A stretch of 64,000 nt of DNA from CAWCAW01 sp963793645 (GTDB taxonomy: Bacteria > Actinomycetota > Acidimicrobiia > Acidimicrobiales > UBA8190): NCBI GenBank assembly GCA_963793645.1, contig CAWCAW010000004.1:372001-436000 (forward strand), in the 5' to 3' direction. The notes beneath the pieces were generated by a model. The model saw only the letters and a program-made list of their open reading frames with translations, had not been told where the DNA came from and made no database searches. Made by a program: the position numbers and the translations under genes. Shown here one piece after another: positions 60,211 through 64,000 of the stretch. Within the stretch, counting starts at the first letter, position 1. Every line of letters begins with the position of its first letter.

Positions 60211-61376
60211 CCCTGTGAGGCGAAGTAGCCCTCAGCCTCGGCCCGGACGTAGGGCACGACTTCGGTGGCATAGAGGTGCATCGACTTGGCGGTGAGCTCG
60301 GCGGGAAGCGATCCGAATTGGAGAAGGGCGAGCACGGTGCCCACACCGAGCTCTTTCACGAAGGCCAGGAGACGCTGGCGCACCGTTTCGGGGCTGCCGA
60401 TGAGCGGCGAACGCCGCCATATCGCCACCTTGGGATCGGTGGGACGGGGCCCTTCGACGAGGCCGCGGAGTTCGGAGAGGAACTGGACCAACGCCGGTGG
60501 TTCGATGTAGCCGGGTGGCATCCACACCTTGCCGGGCCCGACGAACCCGGCGGCCAGCGTGCCTTGGAAGTAAGCGAGATGAGGGGCGGCTTCTTCCACG
60601 GCCTGCTCGTCGGTCTCGGCCACGTAGACGGTGGCCAGCCAGCCCAGCAGCTCGGGGTCATAGTCCTTGCCGGCCACCGCCACCGCCTGCTGGTACGCGG
60701 CCGCTTGGCGGGCGAAGCTCTCGGGCGGGGCGTAATACGCCACCCCCATGTAGCCAAAGCCCTTCTCGGCGCAGTACTCGATGGTGCTCGGCGACCCCAA
60801 CCCGGGGATCCACACCGGAGGGTGGGGCTGCTGCAGGGGCCGGGGCCACGGGTTGACGAAGGGAAGTTGGTAGAACTTTCCGTCGAAGCTGAAGGGGCCG
60901 GGGCGCGTCCAGGCTTGCACGATGAGCTCGACGCCTTCTCGGAAGCGAGGGCGCGCTTCGGTGGGGTTCACGTTCGTCGAGTAGTACTCGGGACCGCCCC
61001 CCACCACCAGACCGGCGATCAACCTCCCGTCCGACATCACGTCGAGCATGGCCATCTCCTCGGCGATGCGCGTGGGCGGGTTGTACAGCGGCACGGCGTT
61101 GCCGAGCACGCAGATCTTGACCCGCTCGGTGCGCTGGGTCAGCGCCGCGGCCATCAAGTTGGGTGACGGCATGAGCCCGTAGGCGTTCTGGTGGTGTTCG
61201 TTGACCACCACGCCGTCGAGCCCGAGGGTCTCGCTGGCCACCAACTCGTCGAGGTAACGCCGGTAGAGCGCGCCGCCGCGCCCGGCGTCGTAGTTGGTGT
61301 TGGGGAGCGTGACCCAGGCCGCTTCGTGATCCCGCAAGAACTGCCGCGGCCCGTCGAGGTACGGCCAGGGCATCAA
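60198..61376 (-). CDS. LLM-class flavin-dependent oxidoreductase, 5' end at the element junction
   Basis: 392 residues from ATG 61376. Family core is VVNEHHQNAYGLMPSPNLMA, RVKICVLGNAVPLYNPPTRI, AEEMAMLDVMSDGRLIAGLV, VGGGPEYYSTNVNPTEARPR and KGFGYMGVAYYAPPESFARQ. Relatives begin with a few extra residues then FHLMPWPYL. Here the codons for F-H-L are present just upstream of the ATG (61377-61385), but an in-frame TAA follows at 61389-61391. The native start has been lost or replaced, and ATG now in the middle of FHLM serves. It overlaps the repressor stop as TGATG. Confidence 0.85.
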   Translation of the reverse strand: MMPWPYLDGPRQFLRDHEAAWVTLPNTNYDAGRGGALYRRYLDELVASETLGLDGVVVNEHHQNAYGLMPSPNLMAAALTQRTERVKICVLGNAVPLYNPPTRIAEEMAMLDVMSDGRLIAGLVVGGGPEYYSTNVNPTEARPRFREGVELIVQAWTRPGPFSFDGKFYQLPFVNPWPRPLQQPHPPVWIPGLGSPSTIEYCAEKGFGYMGVAYYAPPESFARQAAAYQQAVAVAGKDYDPELLGWLATVYVAETDEQAVEEAAPHLAYFQGTLAAGFVGPGKVWMPPGYIEPPALVQFLSELRGLVEGPRPTDPKVAIWRRSPLIGSPETVRQRLLAFVKELGVGTVLALLQFGSLPAELTAKSMHLYATEVVPYVRAEAEGYFASQGWAR

Positions 61377-61693
61377 GTGGAACGATTATTGAGCAGTCCT
61401 TGAAGATTAGCCGCCAACATCTCGTACACGAGTATGACCCCACCAAGCACGGACTCGGGTAGCTCTTCAAGGCTGTGGCGATACGCCAACGTCAACGCCG
61501 CCACCACGATCGGGTCCGGGTCGTTTTTCGGACCAGCCTCGAGACGCCGCACCATCTCTCGACTGATGGTGTAGGGCAGATAGCAAGAAGCGAACTCAGC
61601 CGCCTCGGCCTGAGTCAGCCCTCCAGCGACTCGCCAGACAGTCAGAAGGCGCCCGAGCGAATCGGTTTCCACGCGTGTCGTGAAGTAGCTCAT
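61373..61693 (-). CDS. XRE-type helix-turn-helix repressor of the integrated element
   Basis: 106 residues from ATG 61693. The HTH lies in VWRVAGGLTQAEAAEFASCY and TISREMVRRLEAGPKNDPDP, followed by a helical tail (VVAALTLAYRHSLEELPESV) and a final segment LQGLLNNRST. The start codon directly abuts an operator. The 3' end lies on the boundary with the host LLM gene, and the last codons are written in sequence that still spells F-H-L of that gene in another frame. This fits an immunity repressor read toward the host flank. See findings for the truncation idea. Confidence 0.75.
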   Translation of the reverse strand: MSYFTTRVETDSLGRLLTVWRVAGGLTQAEAAEFASCYLPYTISREMVRRLEAGPKNDPDPIVVAALTLAYRHSLEELPESVLGGVILVYEMLAANLQGLLNNRST

Positions 61694-61813
61694 ACACGAA
61701 TCGTGTCATGCCCGACGGCCAAAGTGCAACCTTTCCTGACGAAGTGCTTGACACGATTCGTGGTGAGCGCGATGGTATGCACGGTTCGTGTATCACACCT
61801 CTGTAGTTCGTGT
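61694..61813. promoter_or_regulatory. Operator array ACACGAWTCGTGT between divergent genes
   Basis: Four related sites: ACACGAATCGTGT (61694-61706, perfect palindrome), ACACGATTCGTGG (61751-61763, one mismatch), GCACGGTTCGTGT (61779-61791, two mismatches) and a half site TTCGTGT (61807-61813). The second overlaps a consensus -35 hexamer for the rightward promoter and the third covers the region where its transcript would start; the first sits at the repressor's own start codon. This is the layout of a lambda-like repressor switch. Confidence 0.8.
61748..61776 (+). promoter_or_regulatory. Candidate rightward early promoter of the element
   Basis: TTGACA at 61748-61753 is a perfect -35 hexamer; 17 bases later GATGGT (61771-61776) fits the -10 position loosely. 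The -35 is embedded in the second operator, so repressor binding would block it. Confidence 0.5.
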
Positions 61814-61859
61814 ATTTCCATGGCGTAACTACATGTTTGATGTTATCTCAGGAGATTCC

Positions 61860-62054
61860 ATGGCCGACAGTTTCGAGCTGGTGGACCGAGCCCTTCAGGG
61901 CACGCTCGAAACCCGTATCCGGCGGATGCGGGAGGACGGCTGGTCGATGGTGAGGATCGCCGAGGTCCTAACCGGCGAGGGTTTCCCGGTTTCTCGTGAG
62001 ACGGTTCGTCGTTGGCTGATCAAGCTCCGGCTTCCCCTTCGGAGCGTGGCGTGA
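61860..62054 (+). CDS. Small helix-turn-helix protein, possible Cro-like early regulator
   Basis: 64 residues from ATG 61860 with AGGAG at 61850-61854. Sequence ETRIRRMREDGWSMVRIAEV followed by LTGEGFPVSRETVRRWLIKL contains a helix-turn-helix of the recombinase/resolvase-like type. First gene of the rightward operon. It could act as Cro-like antagonist of the divergent repressor; this is inferred from position. Stop overlaps the next GTG as GTGA. Confidence 0.7.
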   Translation: MADSFELVDRALQGTLETRIRRMREDGWSMVRIAEVLTGEGFPVSRETVRRWLIKLRLPLRSVA

Positions 62055-62491
62055 CCTTGAGCACTCGTTCTGTCAGCACGGCCACACCTGGCCATGGCTT
62101 ACGACTGGGACGGGAACCCGCTATGACCGCCATGGCGACGGTGCGCGGCAGTGGGTGGCACCGCCTTGGTGGCGTGCCCGACGATCTGCTGACATCGGAT
62201 CTACGCGTCGCCCCACCCGTAGCGACCCCGTGTTCGCAAGACGGGTGTGAGCGACCGAAGTACCGCGACACGGATGGCCGCTGCAAGATGCACGCCGATC
62301 TGGCCGACTACCGCAGCGGGAACCTCCGGTTGTCCACGACGCAGGCGTCGATCGACCTCCCGCCCATCGTGCTCGACCGGGAACCACCGAAGCTGGAGCG
62401 CCCTGTCCCTCGTGAGCCGTCGCGGGCCCGGGGCGCCCGACCGAGGCCCAAGCACTACTCGTGGTGCGACTGCCCGGAGTGCAAGCCATGA
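62051..62491 (+). CDS. Unknown phage-type protein with Cys-rich zinc-binding ends
   Basis: 146 residues from GTG 62051 (ATG 62123 is possible). The middle has CSQDGCERPKYRDTDGRCKM, a Cys/His cluster (C-x4-C ... C-x2-H), then a Pro/Arg region and the end YSWCDCPECKP, a second Cys set. Probably a zinc-binding protein, as seen in many actinophage early regions. No function assignable. Stop overlaps the next ATG as ATGA. Confidence 0.6.
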   Translation: MTLSTRSVSTATPGHGLRLGREPAMTAMATVRGSGWHRLGGVPDDLLTSDLRVAPPVATPCSQDGCERPKYRDTDGRCKMHADLADYRSGNLRLSTTQASIDLPPIVLDREPPKLERPVPREPSRARGARPRPKHYSWCDCPECKP

Positions 62492-62745
62492 GCCCCGCAT
62501 TCGGCCGAGAAACGGCTGAGGTCAACGCCAACCTGGCCAAGGCCGAGTGGGAGAAGGCGCATGCCCATGGCATCGACATCACCCCTGACGAGTCCCGCGA
62601 GGGCTGGTACGTGGGGCGCTGCCGGGGCGCCGACTGTGACTTCGCCGTCTTCTCACCCCAGATGAACCTCCTCCAGGAGTGGGCCGCGCAACACCAGGAA
62701 CTCGGAGGGCTCGTCGATGACGCCCTCGGAATGGGAGCACAGTGA
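62488..62745 (+). CDS. Unknown small phage-type protein with Cys pair
   Basis: 85 residues from ATG 62488, overlapping the previous gene by ATGA. Sequence WEKAHAHGIDITPDESREGW, YVGRCRGADCDFAVFSPQMN and LLQEWAAQHQELGG has a C-x4-C pair and a C-terminal His helix, typical of short zinc-finger-like proteins. Function unknown. Its stop overlaps the recombinase start as GTGA. Confidence 0.6.
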   Translation: MSPAFGRETAEVNANLAKAEWEKAHAHGIDITPDESREGWYVGRCRGADCDFAVFSPQMNLLQEWAAQHQELGGLVDDALGMGAQ

Positions 62746-63554
62746 GCGACGAACAAGCCCTCGTACCGGCAGGCGACCAAGGCCCTGGAACGAGCCTCGC
62801 CGAGCAACACGGGCTCACAGGCCCGGAGGTCGAGCTGATCAAGCGCACCATCGCCGAAGGTGCGACCGACGACGAGCTCGCCCTGTTCGTCAAGCAGTGC
62901 AACCGCACCGGCCTTGACCCCTTCAACCGCCAGATCCACTTCGTGAAGCGGGAATGGACTGATAAGCGAACCGGTGCGGATAAGTCGAAGGTCTCAATCC
63001 AGACGGGCATCGACGGCTTTCGGCTCATCGCTGAGCGCAGCGGATCGTACGGCGGTCAGGCACCCAAGGAGTGGTGTGGGGCTGACGGCCAGTGGACCGA
63101 CGTGTGGCTCAGCAACGATCCCCCGGTGGCCGCCCGGGCCGGCGTCTATCGCACCGATTGGGTACAGCCGCTCTACACGATCGCCCACTGGTCTGAACTC
63201 AACCAGGACACGCCGGTGTGGAAGCAGATGCCGGCGCTCATGTTGGGCAAGTGCGCCGAGGCCGCCGCCCTGCGCGCCGCCTTCCCGCTCGAGCTGAGCG
63301 GGCTCTACACGGCCGACGAGATGCCCGAAGTGATCGACGTCGACTCGACCGAGTCGCTGCCACGTGGCGGTGCCATGGCCGAGACCCAGGCCGTCAACGC
63401 GCTCGTGAAGCGCATCGAGTGCCTGGGCGACGAGGACCGCAAGACGTGTCGGGCGCTGCGCCGGGAGAAGGGCATGCCCATGGCCCAGGCCGACTTCGAC
63501 GAGCTCGAGGCGACGGTGAAGGGTTACGAGGACGCGGCGAGGTCCGGGTCGTGA
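62742..63554 (+). CDS. bet: Bet/RecT-type single-strand annealing recombinase
   Basis: 270 residues from GTG 62742. Bet/RecT motifs: ELIKRTIAEGATDDELALFV, KQCNRTGLDPFNRQIHFVKR, VSIQTGIDGFRLIAERSGSY, GGQAPKEWCGADGQWTDVWL and MPALMLGKCAEAAALRAAFP with ELSGLYTADEMPE. It anneals complementary single strands in phage recombination, usually with a partner exonuclease; none is visible before the window ends. Strongest evidence that this block is phage-derived. Confidence 0.93.
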   Translation: MSDEQALVPAGDQGPGTSLAEQHGLTGPEVELIKRTIAEGATDDELALFVKQCNRTGLDPFNRQIHFVKREWTDKRTGADKSKVSIQTGIDGFRLIAERSGSYGGQAPKEWCGADGQWTDVWLSNDPPVAARAGVYRTDWVQPLYTIAHWSELNQDTPVWKQMPALMLGKCAEAAALRAAFPLELSGLYTADEMPEVIDVDSTESLPRGGAMAETQAVNALVKRIECLGDEDRKTCRALRREKGMPMAQADFDELEATVKGYEDAARSGS

Positions 63555-63868
63555 ACTACCGCCGAGTGGCCAACATCTCGTTGTTCAACATCCTCGTGGC
63601 GCTGTGCCTGTGCATCACGTTCTGGCCCGGGGCGTCGTGGACCTGCGCGTCCCTCATCCTCGCCGCACTGTCCGGGCCGTTCACGGGCCCGATCCTTGAC
63701 CGGATCGACGAGCGCCGGGCGCTGGAGCTGTCGTCGCTGCGCCGGCGGGCGATGTTCGCCGGCGGGCCGCTCTCGCGCAGTGATGCCATGCGCCTCAACC
63801 GGCTCCTCGAGCGCGACTGGAGTCCGGCATTTCGTCCTCGTGAGACCAACCAAAGGAGAGCTTCGTGA
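63551..63868 (+). CDS. Small membrane protein of the element
   Basis: 105 residues from GTG 63551, overlapping bet by GTGA. Two membrane segments (ISLFNILVALCLCITFWPGA and SWTCASLILAALSGPFTGPI) are followed by a charged tail (DRIDERRALELSSLRRRAMF). Short two-TM proteins are common near phage recombinase and lysis genes. A holin-like role is possible, but this position in an early operon makes it doubtful. Confidence 0.65.
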   Translation: MNYRRVANISLFNILVALCLCITFWPGASWTCASLILAALSGPFTGPILDRIDERRALELSSLRRRAMFAGGPLSRSDAMRLNRLLERDWSPAFRPRETNQRRAS

Positions 63869-64000
63869 ACACGCTTGAGGTGCCCGTGCTCCATGGTCTG
63901 CAGCGCCAGGGCGACGTCATCGTGGTGCCCATGCGCAAGGGCAAGGTGGCGGGGCTCAAGGCCATCCCCGCCGAGGGAATCGCTGTCGTGCGCGGTGAAG
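63865..64000 (+). CDS. Unknown phage/plasmid-type protein, 5' part only
   Basis: 45 codons from GTG 63865, overlapping the previous gene by GTGA, with AAGGAGAG upstream. The sequence NTLEVPVLHGLQRQGDVIVV, PMRKGKVAGLKAIPAEGIAV and VRGE resembles the start of short proteins of actinobacterial plasmids and phages (HGxxxQGDVxVVP ... EGIAVVRGE). Function unknown; the rest is outside the window. Confidence 0.6.
   Translation, partial: MNTLEVPVLHGLQRQGDVIVVPMRKGKVAGLKAIPAEGIAVVRGE

Noticed and set aside
1..64000. CRISPR arrays and insertion sequences
   Set aside because: No regularly spaced direct repeats and no transposase-like protein were seen in any region.

Overview
The window reads as a chromosomal segment of a high-GC actinobacterium, most like an uncultured Acidimicrobiia. 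The evidence is uniformly GC-rich third codon positions, many GTG starts, leaderless starts behind TANNNT-type -10 boxes, and lineage-typical families: F420/LLM oxidoreductases, a Ddn-like deazaflavin reductase, FadD/EchA lipid genes, Rpf, DUF2510, DUF2630, DUF4193 and DUF2252. Placement is by gene content only; there is no rRNA or other marker in the window.

Layout. 1-4050 holds a DinB/DUF664 end, a BNR lipoprotein and several broken genes. 4143-5349 is an encapsulated-ferritin/encapsulin pair. 5346-8165 holds a secreted TAP-type hydrolase, a MutM/Nei glycosylase and DUF2630. 8328-14221 is a lipid-CoA block (two acyl-CoA synthetases, enoyl-CoA hydratase, TesB-like thioesterase, aldo/keto reductase). 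14244-23705 holds DUF2252, a VAPVPV-repeat protein, a PAS-GGDEF-EAL protein, an MBL hydrolase, a Kelch-like protein, DedA, and an orphan ParA with a zinc-ribbon partner. 24051-24433 carries tRNA-Arg, tRNA-His and tRNA-Lys. 24571-34190 holds a polytopic membrane protein, a PH-domain pair, aldose epimerase, SurE, Rpf, a hydrolase, Rrf2 and DUF4193. 34269-43643 is another metabolic block (SDRs, LLM enzymes, enoyl-CoA hydratase, APH-like kinase with DUF6285) plus ArfB, a GGDEF protein, a methyltransferase-Mug fusion and a second methyltransferase. 43727-51484 holds a PadR-ABC exporter operon with a clear palindromic operator, an EEP-family protein, and a GGDEF/unknown/EAL group. 51670-61376 is mixed metabolism: MBL, VOC, LLM, nitronate monooxygenase, cupin, GNAT, Ddn-like, FKBP lipoprotein, nucleosidase, SDR, hydrolase, LLM.

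From about 61386 to the end the content changes to the edge of an integrated phage-like element. It has an outward-facing XRE repressor whose 3' end lies on the host junction, a divergent control region with repeated ACACGAWTCGTGT operators, and an early operon of six genes coupled by 4-base overlaps that includes a Bet/RecT recombinase.

Several genes are broken by single-base length changes in short homopolymers (VOC, winged-helix, NTPase, encapsulin, thioesterase, LLM, MBL) and two by TAG where relatives carry Trp (winged-helix, cupin). The surrounding frames are otherwise well conserved, so consensus errors are at least as likely as real decay.
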